A stretch of 64,000 nt of DNA from Larus michahellis (GCF_964199755.1 NC_133901.1:10865556-10929555); one strand, 5' to 3'; shown: positions 1 through 15,200, numbered from the stretch's first letter. Notes: a model not told the origin generated them from the sequence alone. Program-made: numbers and translations.

Positions 1-31
1 AAAATATGCTTCTTTTCCATGTTCTGCACAG

Positions 32-241
32 GACTTGGAAACAAAGCCTAACAAGCTGGACGAGGTGGACCTGGACATGGTTCCCATGAGTGTGGAGCTA
101 GAAGAGGAGGCAGATGGCTTGGAAGAATACACCTTCCCAAAGTTTGCAGCTACTTATTTCCAGGGATCGTCTACACATACACATATCCGGAGACATCTGC
201 GGCACCCACTACTCTACCATGATGACAAGGACAATGTCCTG
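32..241 (+). CDS. MYO7B: MYO7B window exon 1: acidic linker and start of MyTH4-1
   Basis: Residues 1-70, phase 0 at both ends; acceptor CACAG, donor GTATCT. A Glu/Asp-rich linker is followed by [13 protein letters not shown], the conserved opening of the first MyTH4 domain. Confidence 0.93.
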
Positions 242-3200
242 GTATCTTGCTCTTTGTTGTTGTTGAACCTGCTCCCTCCACAGTGCTGGCTTCTACAGCT
301 CCCCTCATCCTTGGGTACCCTCCTCTGGCCCAGCCCTGGGAACCAGAGACTTCGGAGCCAAGGAGATAGTCCTAAGCACTTGTATGAAAGTAGTGGTTCC
401 CATCAGCATTTTTTGGCACTTTGCAGGCAAGCACTTCACAAAGATACCTGCCCAACACAAGATCTCTGGACACCTTTAGTCTGCCTAAAGAGGGAACTCT
501 GAGGTTTGTTTTGACTTCTCCAGATAGCCTTTGGGGGCAAAAACGGACTGGAGAGTAGAAGCATCACAGCTCGCCCATCTCTCTGCTCTTGTTAGGGTTG
601 CTGGTCTGTGAGTTAGGACAGAAGGGGGAGGCCCAGGCTTCCAATTTTCCTGTTGAACCATAGGGGGATTGAGGAGGGGAGTTTTAGTTCACACCAAGCA
701 GCCTTGCAGAATGGAGGATGCCATAATGCAAAAACTTCACTATTACTTGGCGTTCTAGTTCTGAGCATGAGGGCTCCTGGGAGAGTTGCTCATCTGTCCA
801 GGCGGGTAAATGCAGAGTGCAGTTCAGCCAAGGTTTTCTGCCTCACTCCAGACACAGCACACCTGCAAGGTGCCAGTTAGGGGAATGGTGAGGGCTCAGC
901 AATCACAGAGCAAATCTGACATTCCCACTAGAGCTGCACCCTCTTCCTTTGGCATGAGAGCGTTGTGAATGCTGCTCTTATGTTGTTTGACATGAAAGTC
1001 AACTCCTGGTGTAAATGGTGGGAGGAGATGATTCCCATCTTCCACGATTTGGACTGGGTAAAGAAAGAAAGGGCCCTGATCTAAACAGGCAGAAATGGCA
1101 TGAGACCATGGGTTCTCTTGGCAGTGTCTGACTGTGCTTTCTGCCCCTACAGGCTTCTCTAGTCGTGTGGGTTATCATCCTGAGGTTCATGGGGGACCTG
1201 CCAGAGCCAGCAATGTTTGCCAAGAATGCCACCTCCAAGAGCGGCTCTGTGATGACACAGATATATGACACGCTTGGCAGGAGAAACCAGGTCCAGTTCA
1301 GGAACGACAGCCCAAATATGGTGAGAGGCTATGCTTGTATTTTCATTTGCTTTCCTTGGTTGCTGTGCTGTTCTACCAAGAGTGAGAAGGCAAAGGAACC
1401 CTTTCATGCTACTGTACTTGAAAAATGCCAGAAGTGCAAAAGGGCCCCTGTCAGTCCTGGAAGGATGCTGCAGCTCCTTCTGGCACGAGGGAACTAAACA
1501 AAAACATTTCCATTTGAGCACCTTTCTATCCTTATGAAACATCCTTGCTGTGTGTTAAACTAATTTCCTATAATGGTAATGTCTGTTGCAGAGAGAAAGC
1601 AGAAAGGATAACAAGATTTCGAAGGGGATCTCTTCCCTGAAGCTGAAACGGTCATCCAAGTTGACAGGGAAGGTAAGAGATGGAAATAAATTGCTTCTCT
1701 TAAGCCTTCTTGCCTGGAAACTTGTCTTCACCTTCTGACAGATGTTATGTGACAGCAGCCTGGGAACTTGTTCCCCTGCCAAGCCAGTGCAGCCCTGTGC
1801 AGGAGGTACCTGGTGCACTGTTCTTCTAGTGAAACTATCCTGCGTGTACTGCTGTCATTCATTCTCTGGTGGGTTAACTCCTTCCCTTCCTGCTGGAGAG
1901 TGACCCCTGAACACAGGGAACAATGTATTATTGAGAATTGTTGGTATTACAGAAGAGTTTGCCCAAAGCCCTGAGCAGACTGAGAACCCCCATGTGCTTA
2001 GGGCTGTGCAGGACAGTACAAAAAAGTTCTAGCCAGTAACAGTGCTGTAACACTGAATTGTATGAGTTAGCTTGAGAGGCAAGGGGGCAAATATGGCCTA
2101 TTCCTAACTGCTCCTGCACTAGCAGAAAGAATTTTAGCCAGAAAGAGAGAAGGAATGTCTCTCATTTCTGGGAGAGCTGCCTGGTGAGAAGCGAGGTTTC
2201 TAGAGCACTCTGGGGTTCTGCTTGGTTTCTTTTAGGTGGCAGACCAGCTAAGAAGTGGAGAAGAGGCTTTCCAAGAGGACAGCTCAATCTCTGAGAGACC
2301 TATGTCCAACCTAGAAAAAGTGCACTTCATTATTGGCAATGCAATTCTGCGTCCTGCCATCAGGTAGGAAATTAGTACCTCCTTTCTAGGACCAGGCACC
2401 AATCACCTCAAGGAAATCCAGCATCCCTTTCCACAGTCCTGGGGCATTTTCCAAATGCTGGAAATGTCTCACATTTGTCTCTGGGGATTCCTGACTGAAA
2501 GCCCAAGCCAGTCACATAAAACTGAGACTGTAGGCCCCACCTCTTTGGAGGATGGTTCACCTTTATCAGAGGAGACAGAGAATGACTCTCTTACTTCCTT
2601 TTCTGGTACCTTCATGGTGCCGTTTAGGTTGGCTGCCTCCATGTATGGCTTTTTGAATATCCCACAGATACACAATGGGGCAGAGCTCAGGGCTGTAACC
2701 CAATAACGCCTGAAGGTGGAACATGGTATGAGGGAGAAGAAACACTCAGAAGAGTAAGAAATATGGAGTTAACATACACTAGGTGTATGAGAGGTGTTCA
2801 CAACCTGTTTCCCAATAGCCTGTTGTTGAGGCCTCAAGCAACGTACCTAAATCAGGGACGGTTGAAGGTCTGGCTTGCTGAGTATATCAGCCACTAGAAG
2901 AAGAAATCCTGCTCACAAGTGGTGTGAGACCGGACCTGAGGCCAAGCATGGTGTAAGGATAAGACAGAATCTGTTTGGTTCTGACCTGACCCCATGAATT
3001 CTTTCCTCCATTTTAGCCCATTTCAGTTTATGCAACACTTTTCTGTAACAAAGGCCGTAGAAATAGGTCTTGCCTTGACCTCAGTCATGGACTGCATTCC
3101 TCTCTACATAGTTGCTTTGTTTCAGTCAAGATGCTCCATGAAGCAGATCCTCAGCTGGCAAAAATTGCCTTCAATCCATGTATCATAACAGCCACAGGCT

Positions 3201-6200
3201 AAGTATCTACTCCCTCAGTCTGTGTTTCATCGTGTGTCTTATCTGGGAACAAAAACCTCATCCACCCACCAAACCTTGTGTCCTCCCACATTAGACTTGC
3301 CAAATGTGTGTTCCAAGAGTTGAGACAATTTAAAATTATTTTTAAGTATCAGGTTTGTTTGTATGCAAATTTTTGCATCTGTTTCCCATATGTCCTTGCT
3401 GCAGACAACTTGCCTTTTCAGAAGCTCACTCTGAAGCACCCTTTCCTCCATTCCTGTTCAAGGACTCACTCCGAGTTTACTAAAAATATAAAATTAAGCA
3501 GGGTGTCCCCCTATCCTTATCCCAAAATCCACATATGAGCAGACAGACAAGAGCCATGAGATACAAGCCACATACTACAGAGAGCAAATTTCACACGTGG
3601 AGGGACAACAACTGGGGTGACCCAGTGGTTGTTTGGCCTGCACAGTCCCCCTGCTTGTCACAGGAGGTAATCCAGCATGGGAATTGCACTGGAACTGCTC
3701 CAGTAACACGGGCTGGCAAAGGGCACTAGGTATACCTTGAGCCTTTTCCTGCCAAAGCCAGTGACACAGCTATTTCCTGTGGTACGTTACAGGTGGTATC
3801 CTAGCTAATGCGATTAAACCTGGCTCAGATCTTCTTCATCATGTTGCAATCATGCCAAGCTTGTAGTGGAAACGTAGCCAAAGACAGTTCAGACAGTGAA
3901 TTTTTATCTGTTGTTTTCGCATGTTTTATTACAGAGATGAGATTTATTGCCAGATTTGCAAACAACTCACTGAAAACAGCAACAGGAGCAGCTATGCTCG
4001 AGGCTGGATCCTTCTGTCACTTTGCCTTGGCTGCTTTCCTCCTTCAGACACGTTTGTGAAGGTACACTACTAACCTTTCTGGCAGCAGCTTAAATGTCTT
4101 AGCTGATCTGGTTTCTTGTATATTTTGATGTTTTGATACAGATAGTCACATAAACTGTTTGGCTGCCATAGCAGCTGCTGCTGTGATTTTAGAAGAAACT
4201 ACCTCATCTCATCTGCTTATCTGGGAATTTAAATCAATGATTGCTGTACTCACATTTAATTATTTTTCATTACATGTCATATAAGTTGGATTCTGTTGTT
4301 GATCACAGCCCTCGTTTTATATCTGTAATCTGCAAAGAATCTGGCAAATTTTAACCTCTCCAGTTCTGCCTTTCCAATATTTAAAAAGTGTTTCCAGTTA
4401 TAATCCTAGTGATTAAATATACTCAGGAGGCCAGTATAAAATCACCCCCCATATTTTACCAGTTCTTACCCTACATCTCCAAGCCCTACAAAATCCGATA
4501 GAGATTTGGACTTTTTCATTGTTCATCATTCATTAACTTCCAAATATAAATGGTTGATAAATCCACTTCACCACAGAAAAAAAAAAACCCTCAGCAACGC
4601 GTGGCTCCAACTTGACATCAGCCTTCCTCCTAGATCTCAGAGGCAAACAGAATCCATAGATATGCCCGAATCTTCAGCCTTGCTTTCTTGACACCCTAGC
4701 TTAAATGATTCATCAGAAATGCTGCTAAAAGGGCACTACTTGGAACAAATCAGACACAAGCCATAGACATATTTTGAAACCAGTCCAAAAACTGTGAACC
4801 TTGTAGAATTCATGAAAGACATGACCATCCCCTACCTCTAGGAATATTCTTAATCATTAAAATAACCAGGTGACTGACCCATGCTTGCACTAAATAAAAG
4901 TATGTAAATACAAGTCCATGCTTACGCCATGTCAATTGAGATATCAGAGCCATACAAACTTCAAAAGCTCAGTTTATCCAATTCTTCTCTTTCAATGTCC
5001 AATTTTAATCATGGACTTCAACTATTGGTATTGACAGAGAACTTAGTCAAACTAAAAGTAACCATCATCATCAGTCCTAACCTGCAATTAGCCCCCTTCC
5101 CAGCACTTTTGTTCATACAGAATGTCACAAGACTTCAGGCTGTTCAGTTGGAAACGCTAACCCTTGCTCTAACCTAATCGTAAGAATAAAGTCTCCACTG
5201 TCTAATATTGATTGTATAGTTAAATGTGGTCTTCGTCTTTAGACTAAAAGCTCTGCAGAATGAGGGAAAACTTGGTGTCACAAACCTCCTTTTCCAAAAG
5301 GCTAATTTCAACCCTAACCTTTAATACCTTCTGATGAACTGTAACCTAACTGATCACTCTAATCTAGTACGTCGGCTGCAGAATGTTTCTAATGTTTTAT
5401 GAGGATTAGTGTTTCCTAACTCTTTCTTATGCTCTCTACGTATAGTACCTGTTGAATTTTATCCACCATGGCCCCACAGGCTATGCACCATATTGTGCTG
5501 AACGTCTGAGACGTACCTATGTCAACGGAGCACGGACTGAACCGCCGAGCTGGCTGGAACTTCAGGTTGCAACTCCCTTTTTGCTTAATGCTATTGATCT
5601 GTGTCATTTCATGCTGGATTGCGTTTACTAACCTGTGCTGACAGACATTCCTAAATCCAGTAATGGAAATCAATTGCACAAGGGGATTGAAGACCAGCTG
5701 CTTTGGTCTGTGCAGCTTCTTAGATACACCTTTTCTGGCTACTCAGTTAACCTAAATCCAGTGGAGGATCTAAGTTAAAAGCCGCAACACATGATTTGCA
5801 GGGAGATAGCTCCATCCACTCAGGAGCCACAAGCCAGAACCACCTCCTGAGGGAAGCTCTTACCATCATTTGTGGAAAGAACTGAGTAGGGCTTATGCTT
5901 TAAAAATGGAGGGAGGAAGTGGGTGTGATGAGGCTATATCGCTCTCCCCCTTCCTTTAAATGTCACCCTAGGAATTAGAAGTCCCACACACACATGCCTG
6001 CACACATATTCCCCCTTCACGTGAAGACTTCAGTTCAATTCCTTCCTAAATCTGAGGGACCCTATTGCCCAACACACATCTCCCTGAACAGAGTCCTTGC
6101 TGCAGGCCATCTTTCCACTGATGCATGTACGGCTGTACCCAAAAGTCATCAGGCCAAATAAGGCTTACGAAAAGTCTGTCAGTCCACACCATTATGTGAT

Positions 6201-9200
6201 AATCAGCTCCCCTGAGCTGCAGGGAGGAGAGAACTTGAGTCCAGTGCTGCTCCAGGGATGTAATTTATATTTAAGGCTCACCTTCCATTGAAGAAACTGT
6301 GTGGGCATTGGAGATTCACTTAAAGATTATTGACTAGGGTGGCCTACAGTGTGTGAAGCTCTTAAATCTAAATGCTTTCTTCATTCTTGACAGAAAAGTA
6401 AGGTTTGCGCGTAATTTGTTTCTCTCATTTCACTCTGACTTACAGGCAACAAAGCAGAAGAAACCCATTATGTTTAATGTCACCCTGATGAATGGCCAAA
6501 GCATCACTGTCCCTGCGGACTCTGCTTCCATTGCCAAAGAGATCTGTCAGTTCATAGCAGATAAAACCAAACTGAAGGATGTGTTTGGTTTTTCGCTCTA
6601 CATCGCTGTGTTTGATAAGGTAAAGTGTAGAAAAATAGATTGAAAGCTCCTTTCTCTTTCTGTGGAGTTGCTTCTGTCCACCCAGCCTCACTGAGGACTC
6701 CTCCTGACTTGGGGAAGCGCCCCATCCCAGTCCTATAGCTCAGACCAAATCAGTTCTGAATCCCAGCTGAATCTCAGGATCCGATAATCCTGTTCTGCCT
6801 TTCTGCTGGCTAGCCACTTAGCAATCCCTGCTGCAGGCCTGTGAGGTTTCCTTTACCACGTCACATAATTGACTAGTGTCCCTGCTCCCATGCATGGGCA
6901 GTGCAGCGTCGTGGTCTCTCCCCACGTTCTGGGCACCCACCTGCTCGTCATGCATGCAGCACCACAGAGTTGCTGGAGCAGGGGGAATCTAGCAGGTGTC
7001 ACACACTAGGGATCTCTGCTCAAAGATTTATTTTCTTCTTGCACTGCTGCACATAACTTTCTTGTCTTGTGTTACAGTGCTGCTGATGCAGCCCCCATCA
7101 TGCGGCACCGAAAGCCAAAGTCCTTACCAGGGCTGCTGCATTAGCTCCCATGCTGTCATTTTAGCCCCTCCTTCCCTTTGCCTTTTTTTTTTTTTTTAAG
7201 ATATATGCAGCAGGATGACACCTTGGTGCTCAGAGTTAGACACCAACAGCAAAGAAATTAATTCAGAGATGGAATTTTGGTTAAGATTAAAGCAACACTT
7301 GCATGTGCATGTAAAGGGATATACAGGGAATAAACAAAGTACAAGGAAACAAATAGAAGATTGCAAACCAGAGTTGCTTTGTCTTATCTTCCAACCTATT
7401 TTTCCCAATTCCATCCCTGTGCACAAAAATACACACATTTAGCGCAGTATAACTTGCAGATCCATCTGCTTACCTTTTGAGAGTTTTTCTTGCCGTCAGG
7501 AGACCAGGAACTTTGGGTTTGTCATCCTCCACTCAGATCCAAAGCAGGCATGCCAGTAAATGCAGTGTCCCTTTGTTTTAGGTCTGGTCACTGGGTGGGG
7601 GACGAGATCACGTCCTGGATGCCATCTCTCAGTGTGAACAGCTAGTGAAGGAGCGGGGCATACACGAACGCAATGCGCCCTGGCGACTCTACTTCCGGAA
7701 GGAAATCTTCACCCCCTGGCACAACTCCCAGGAGGATCCTATTAGCACCGATCTCATTTACCACCAAGTCATTCGCGGCATCCGCTTTGGAGAGTACCGT
7801 TGTGAGAAGGTGAGTCTCCTTATTCATTCTCCTAAAGAGACAAAACTGTATTAACATTTACCACATCAAAAAGCAGGAAGATGAACGAAGCTTCTAGTGG
7901 CTATGAAGAACCCTTCCCTTCTTAAATATCCTGGAGTTATTTATAGGACATGCAGACGTGGTGCTTAGGAACATGGTTTAGTGGTGGATTTGGCAGTGCT
8001 ACGTTAATGGTTGGACTCAACAATCTTTTATTGAGTGATTATTGGACTCAATAATCTTTTACTTTATTTAAAGTTGTCTTTTCCAACCTAAACAATTCTA
8101 TGATTCTTCATGGACAGTTCCTGTCCAGGTGATTGTGCCAGCTGTCACACTGGCAGCTGTATTAAGTATTAATTTACTTTTTTTTCTCTGCAACTTTCAG
8201 TTCATGTGGCAGCTGGAGGCATGTCCAAGGGGGCAATTTAGATCCTTTTAAAATACCTTTGCTAATAATCTCTTTGATGCTATGATTGTATGACGTTCAT
8301 CGCTCCTTATGCTGGATGACTGTCAAGAGTTATCCAGACAGAAACGGAGAAAACCCCATTCCTAAACTGGCTTCAAGGCTGAATGAAGCTAGCTGAATTT
8401 TGTGATACCTTACTAGGACTCTTTTAACGGATTAATTGTTTCAGGAGGAGGATTTGGTGGAGATAGGTGCAAAATATTGTTACATCCAGTTTGGAGACTC
8501 CATCCACAATGAACTTGTGCAGAAGGTGCTCCATGACTGTCTCCCAGTAAAACAGCTGAAGTCCAAGCCCCTGGAGAAGTGGGTGAGCCTTATAACCTAC
8601 GCGCATGCCAAGGTGAGAGATTTGTCTGACACTAATGGGTAACCACTCTCAAGCACCAGCTTCTGCTTCTTTCACCATTTCTTTTTATGAAGTCTGTTGA
8701 GGGAAGAAGCAAAAACATCTCAGTTTGTATATCCCAAATAGTTAATGAAGACTGGGAGAGCCAAGAACCTTTCCACTCTTCCATATAGGGCTCAACGGGA
8801 GGGCAGAATGAAAAAAGTATATTTAAATCTCTGAAAAGAGCATCTTTTAAGGCTCTCTATCTTACATCTGACAACTGATTCAGTATGGGCATGGGATGGA
8901 ATGATCTGGATGGGTTACCTGAATTATTTCCATGGCGCCCGAAGCATGTTAGACTCTGAACAGATCAGTCAGTGGGGATTTGAGGGAAATTCGGGATCCA
9001 CATGCTTGTGGGCAGCCTCAGCTACATGTGCCTTGGGCCCCTGGAGGATGTTTCTCATTTGACTTTCTCCAGGTACCTTTGACACCAGGGACAGCAGAGG
9101 GCTGTTGGGAACCTCCGAGATCAGGCCTGCTCTTTATTGTTTGCAGATCATACAAACCAGATTTTACTGAGAAAACCTTGGGTATCTTTTTATATTGCAG

Positions 9201-12200
9201 GCCCCATACACACAGGACCGTCTCTCCCGTCAGACTGTGAAGGAACAACTTGTAGATTTTGCTCGCTTTCAGTGGCCTTTGCTTTTTTCCCGATTCTTTG
9301 AAGTCACTAAGTTTTCAGGTAATGCCTGGAAGCTGGGAGTAGAGGACAGATGTAAGATCAATAGAGGAGGACTTGTATGGCATTGATAAGGAGGTTTTTT
9401 CTGCATTTTCAGGTCCCAGCTTGCCCAAGAACCACTTTATCGTTGCTGTAAATTGGAAAGGTATCTGCTTCTTGGATGAGTCAGAAAAGCGGCTCCTTGA
9501 GCTGACCTTCCCAGAGATAACTGGCATCCACACCAACAGGTGAGTGCCCCAGAAAGACAAGATCTGAGGATGGCATCTCTGACCCTATTCAGAAAGGGTC
9601 TTCCCTGTAGCAGGAAGGTGTACTTTCTCTGCCATCCCTCTAGGTGATTTGATCTGAGCCTGGAAAGGTGTTTTAGCCTAGGTCTGGGAAACAGAAAGGG
9701 ACAAGTTCTGAGCCTGTAAAGGAAATACTGAAATTACTGAATCTTCCCAGCTGGTGGAAGGAAAGGTTATCCTGCTCTGTCAGAAAGGTGTAAGGAAGTA
9801 CAGGCATGCTTCAAGACAAAAATGGCTGAAATAACTAAGAGTTAAGCCATCATCGGTTATGCATGCTGGGAGTTCATATACTTCTCAGGTGTGACGGACC
9901 TCAGCAGGATAACTAAGGGAAAGGGGGTAACCATTGGCTTGCTCGGGGCACGCATCCTTGCATTAGATCGCTCAGACAATAAGGGCTTACATACACTCAG
10001 AGTACCTCTGTGAGGACTGTCACAGATTTAATGAGTTGCCCACTTACTCTAAAAGAAGGGTGTTCTTTTGTCTATAATGAAGCACTTTTGTACATGGTGG
10101 AGCCCAGAGTGAACCTGAACCACTTCAGTCCTTCACACCTACCAACTCATGAGAAGGCAAATTAAGAACTACCAATACTCACTGTAAGGGGGTTGTCTGT
10201 AGGTGCCGTGGCTGTGATTGCAGATGGGTCTGTAAGTTTTTCAGACACTCTGGTAACAAACTGTTGAATAATACATAGGGCAGTGAAGTCATTTGGACAG
10301 AGTTGCACTCTCATCACACTTCGTGCCGAGGAGTTTGTCCTGACATCTGTAAACAGCATTGTCATTGCTGAACTGGTGGTCATGTTCCTGGAAGGACTGA
10401 AGAAGAGATCACGATTTGCTGTGGCAATGCATGAGAAAAAATCCCAAGGTACGTCCCATAACTTTACTACAGGGTAGGGAAGAAATCTTGAAAGAACCCT
10501 CAGCACCTGTTTGAAAGAGCTCAAAGGGAAGTGGAGACCTTCAGCAAGAGTCCCTTTTCTCCAGGAGGAATGCATAGTGATCAGCGCAGCAATACAGAGC
10601 ATAAGGCAATGCAATTCAATACCTTTGCATAGAAATTACCCTTCTTCTCCCTTCTACTTCTTTGCATGTTTTATTTAGGTATTACAGTGTCCAACAACCA
10701 GCCTGCTTGTAGTAGAAAGCTGGAGCTGGGCTCCCTGGAAATACTTTCCAGAAAAGTTTCACAGAGGTGGTAAACTGGAAGTTTCTGTGGAATATAGTTG
10801 GCTGGAACAAACAAGAGGGTGTTAGAATGTAAACATTAACTTCGCCTACTTTACAACTAGTGAGTTTCTTTGCTTTGCTGCTGGTTCTAGACACAAATTC
10901 AGCATCCATTTGAATCAAACAGAGTTCTTCCTTTGCTCTTGGTGGATCAAAATCAGGCTGCCAGAGGAAATTTAAGTGATTTCTCTGAAGTGTTACTGGA
11001 TGATTAGCTGTATTTACAAAAATCACTTTCTATTGTTAATTGAATTCAAGCCTTCAAAATGCAATTCCCCTGTCTTTCACAGTGTAATCCCTTTGGATTT
11101 TCTTGGACTGTCAAGCCTGAACAGTACTGCCTTATTCTTTTTTCTAGAAGACCCTGCCATCCTGTCCTTCAAGAAAGGAGACTTGCTAATCTTGACTGAA
11201 GACAAAAGGCTGGATGCAAACTCTGACTGGATCTGTGCCCAGAATGAACGGACAGGCAAAACAGGGAATGTATTTCTGGAAGATATCTACATCATCCCTT
11301 CCCTCACAAAACCCTCCAGTGAAGTGCTGGTAAGAAAAGCTGAGCGCTCTTGTTGAAGAGACTGGAATATAAATTATAATAACAGTGTTAAATATGATTG
11401 AACTTATAACTGGAGGTTAATTGTTCCTCCAGAGTCAGACAAGTTCTATACCTCCCATTGAAGCAAAGCATTTCATTCTGTCCTGTCTGCAAACAAAACT
11501 AAACCTAGCCCAAATGTAAGAAGACTGCAGTTGCGCAAAAGCAAAGACTTTGAAAATAACAGCCCATTCACCATCAGGGATCTCAGTGCCTGCAATTGGT
11601 AGCAATTAATGGAAATGGGTGTGCAGGTGAATTTTCCTGCTTGGTTGGTGAACAGACATTAGGTTTCAAGGGAAACTCTAAGTGCAGCAGGTTGCTTTAA
11701 AAGAATATAGTCTTCAAGGTTTCCCACTCATCACTCTGCTAACAATTTTGTCTTCAGTTTTGGAGACTCAGTATATTGGTTGCTGTGCTAACAGGTAAAA
11801 AGCTGAAAAACACCCCAGTGGTTAGCAGGTCCCCTTTTAACAAGTGTTGTGCTTTGGATAATCACACACATTCTGATGGCCACGATTGTTGGGTCTATGG
11901 AAATTACTTCCTTGAGTCTCTCACTCCCAAGTCTTTCTTGAGCCTCTGAAAGATGCTGCTTAGGGGACAGAAGGTCTCCTGCAGCGCAGAGCACTCAAGC
12001 TTAGTATACGCCATACATCATCTGCATGTGTATGTTGAGTAACAAGTGACTATATGTGCAGAGACCTGTGCCCATGTGACATCTCTACGTGGCTGTGTCA
12101 TTCCAGACTTTGCTGATGATGTCTCCAGATCAGAGGAGGACAGCTTCACAGAACTCCTACATGGACACACCTGAGGAAGAGGATCTCAAAGTGAAGCCTT

Positions 12201-15200
12201 ACACCCTGGAGGAGTTCTCCTATGAACACTTCAGGTGAAGCTCTCTGTGTAGTGTGCACCCTAGGAAAGTTTTTGTTGATCTGCAGTGATCCTTAAAGCC
12301 TAGGATGTAATGGCATCTCCCATTTCTGATGGGGTGTCTTCTCTTTGTTCACTGTAATTAAGCATGACTTTGGATGCGCAGAGATTCTGGCACATGGCCT
12401 ACTTGTATCTTTTGTCTGCAGAAATGCAAAGGGAAGGGTAGAAGAACTCCAGCTGGACTTATTTCTTTCCAGCAGGCCTTATTCTTACTTCTCACCCCCT
12501 TCTTCAGCACTTACCAGCTAGTGAGGATACACAACATCTCAGGCCTCAGATAGTAAAGGAAAAATTAGTTTTCTAAACCTTCTCTTCTTTTAGCAAGGCT
12601 TCTCCCTTCTGGATCTACAAGAAACTATATTTTCCTGTTCCTGTTGACCTGCATAATCAAAGGAGATATGTGATCACTGTCTTGGGAAAGAACATGCTTA
12701 GAGATAAGTCTTTGTGATAATGACCTCTTATGTTCATAGCAGTACTGATCCAGTAATTTTGTCTTCATCCAGGACTCCTGAGAAGGAATCCCTCAGCAAA
12801 GCTGTTCTCCAGAAATCCCGTGGGCGCAGTCAGCTGTGGGCACACTCTAAGGAGCCTTTGAAACAGCCCTTGCTGAAGACAGCGTGCACGGACCCTGATC
12901 TTCGGGACCTGGCTTGCCAGGCCTTCATTGATATCCTTTCACTCTTCTCTTTGGGATCCGAGAGCACTCAGGGGAAGGAAGAGCTAACTACCTCCACTAA
13001 ACTCACCTCCATTGATATAATACTGCATCCACATTACAGGGGATGCCTTACATCAAGGTGGGGAGTATCAACTCCGCACAACTTAGCATTGTTTCCCTGC
13101 TCTACAGAGGAAAGGTTCCTGTTCCCTCCCAACGCTCCACAACTCCTGATGGCTCACTTAACTGAGAATGTGGTTTTAGGAGTGAGTGAAATCTACTGTG
13201 TATGCCCAGAGCAAGCAGCTAATACAGTACAAGTCACAGCCAAGCAGTGACTGCTGTATAGGGAAAGGGGGCAGGGGACAGGCAGGGAGTATGTTCCAGA
13301 CCTTCCTCCCAGTATTTGCCACTTAAACATCAACAGAGTCACTAATGTGTTAGGATCCAGGTGAGACCTCCCATTTACCTTCCAAAATTGGCCTGCTTTT
13401 GTCCTTAACAGCACATTCACCCATCATGAAATTCATGGGGGACTATCCCTCAAAACACGCACACTCCTCTGTGGAAGTCACTGACCAGATCTTCATAGCA
13501 GCTATCCAGGAGGAGGTCCTGCGGGATGAGATTTACTGTCAGATTATGAAGCAACTGACTGAGAACAGAAACAGGTACTCACCTGGGTGCAAACACCCTG
13601 CTTCTGCAGAGCCAGGGCTCAAGTACAGGAATCCCTGCTACACCTGTGATGGAGTGGGGGCACATGGGAAGAATGGCCGAACGTTGGAGTGACACCTTCC
13701 CTTCCCCCTTTTTCCAGGCAGTGCTGTGGGGCTCACCTTTGCAGAGCACGCAGGACCGCTGACTGGCAGCGCGACCGTTTCTTGTCTCCCTTGAGCTGCT
13801 GCTTTGCTCCCATCAGCTTTCAATGCTCATCTGCGTGCAGCAGGGTGGGAGGCAGGTGCTACTGAAGCCCTCTTACTCCCAGGATAGCCTGCGGAGAAAA
13901 CATGGCACTGCACAGAGCTTCTGAATGCTTTCAGTGACTGCGCTGCCAGCCCTCCATTTATTTTAAGTTTCCCAGTGACGGTATTTCCCTCCTATTAAGC
14001 AGACAGTTCACACTAGATCTTTTACCACCAGGGAATACTTTGGTGTAGTTATGTTAATTAGGTTACACACCTGGCTTGCAGAATAGATGGGTTACGCAGG
14101 CCTGGCCCATGCATAAGTTGCTGAAACAGGCTGGTGTTTTGCTTCCCCATCCATAAAATGATAATTATTTGACCTATTTCCAGGGGAACTGAATTGCAAA
14201 AAGCAGCTTAAAATAATACTAATTATTAATAAAATGGTTTGTCTCTTTCTAGCTGCAATGTGTCACTGCAAAAGTTAGAGAAGGAGCTTTTATTAGTTTC
14301 TTTTCTCTCTTACTGTTCCACGGATATTAAACTTAGTGGAACTTTTACCATGTGTGTAACTATTAAACAGTAAATTCTCTTGCATGCAGTAAAACTTACA
14401 GGCTATTTAATGCATAGTCTGTAACCATGGTGCCAGTGCCATGCCTGATGTACTCTTGCCAATTTAGTCCAGTGGGTCATTCACTGTTTTGAGAGGGATC
14501 ACTGATGTGGAAAAAACAGTGCTTGAAAGGTGTCTATTTCCATATATATTCATTAGACCAGCCAGAGCAAAAAATCTTTCACCCTTCCCAGGCTACTGCC
14601 CTGTGGGCCATGGACACAAACACCACTGATCTCTAGAGCATAAATGCGATTAAAATAGTGTGTCTTCATCTGCAAAATCAGAAAAGTAAATGGGAATAAA
14701 GAAGCCAGGACCTCTTTATTCAGCAGAGCCTGCCCATTCAGAGGCAGACCTGCTGGCTTTCCCAACCAAAACCAGACCATTTAGTGTTTCAGAGCAATCC
14801 CTAGGACACAGCTGAAGCGCGTTCTGCTCCTAGCTTTGAAAGTAGAATGACTGACCACATCCTGGCTGCAGAGCCGTTCTAACTGGTGAGGGTGAGATGC
14901 CAGAAGAGCTTCAACTGGCAGATTTCACAGGTCTAGAGGCTGGATGAACTGGCTTTCTGCCTGAAAATTGTACAGACTTGATCTGGAGTTTTTAAGAACT
15001 GTAACTAACTCATCACACGATGTCATCTACCTGCTCATTTTTCAGAGCAGGAGTATGCGTAAGGGAAAGTCATTTTTTTTTGCCCTGAGCAAAGCTGGCT
15101 AGCACAGAAAGCAGGTGAATACAAGCAGCTCATAAAATACAATCCACATAAACGTGAGCTTGAACAGCAAATTGACAGTGGCTTTCCATGAGGATGGTAC

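Noticed and set aside
5236-5275. Possible old SINE-like tail (TTTAGACTAAAAGCTCTGCA)
   Set aside because: It resembles the 3' end of a common amniote repeat only in part; too short and diverged to call.
10162-10614. 150-residue minus-strand frame
   Set aside because: It overlaps the MYO7B exon 10279-10448 on the other strand; the protein has no family likeness and the true exon has splice sites in phase.
12931-13250. Continuation of the MYO7B exon past 12930
   Set aside because: The frame stays open for about 320 bases, but the residues no longer match any MyTH4 domain, and the AT-AC splice restores the match.
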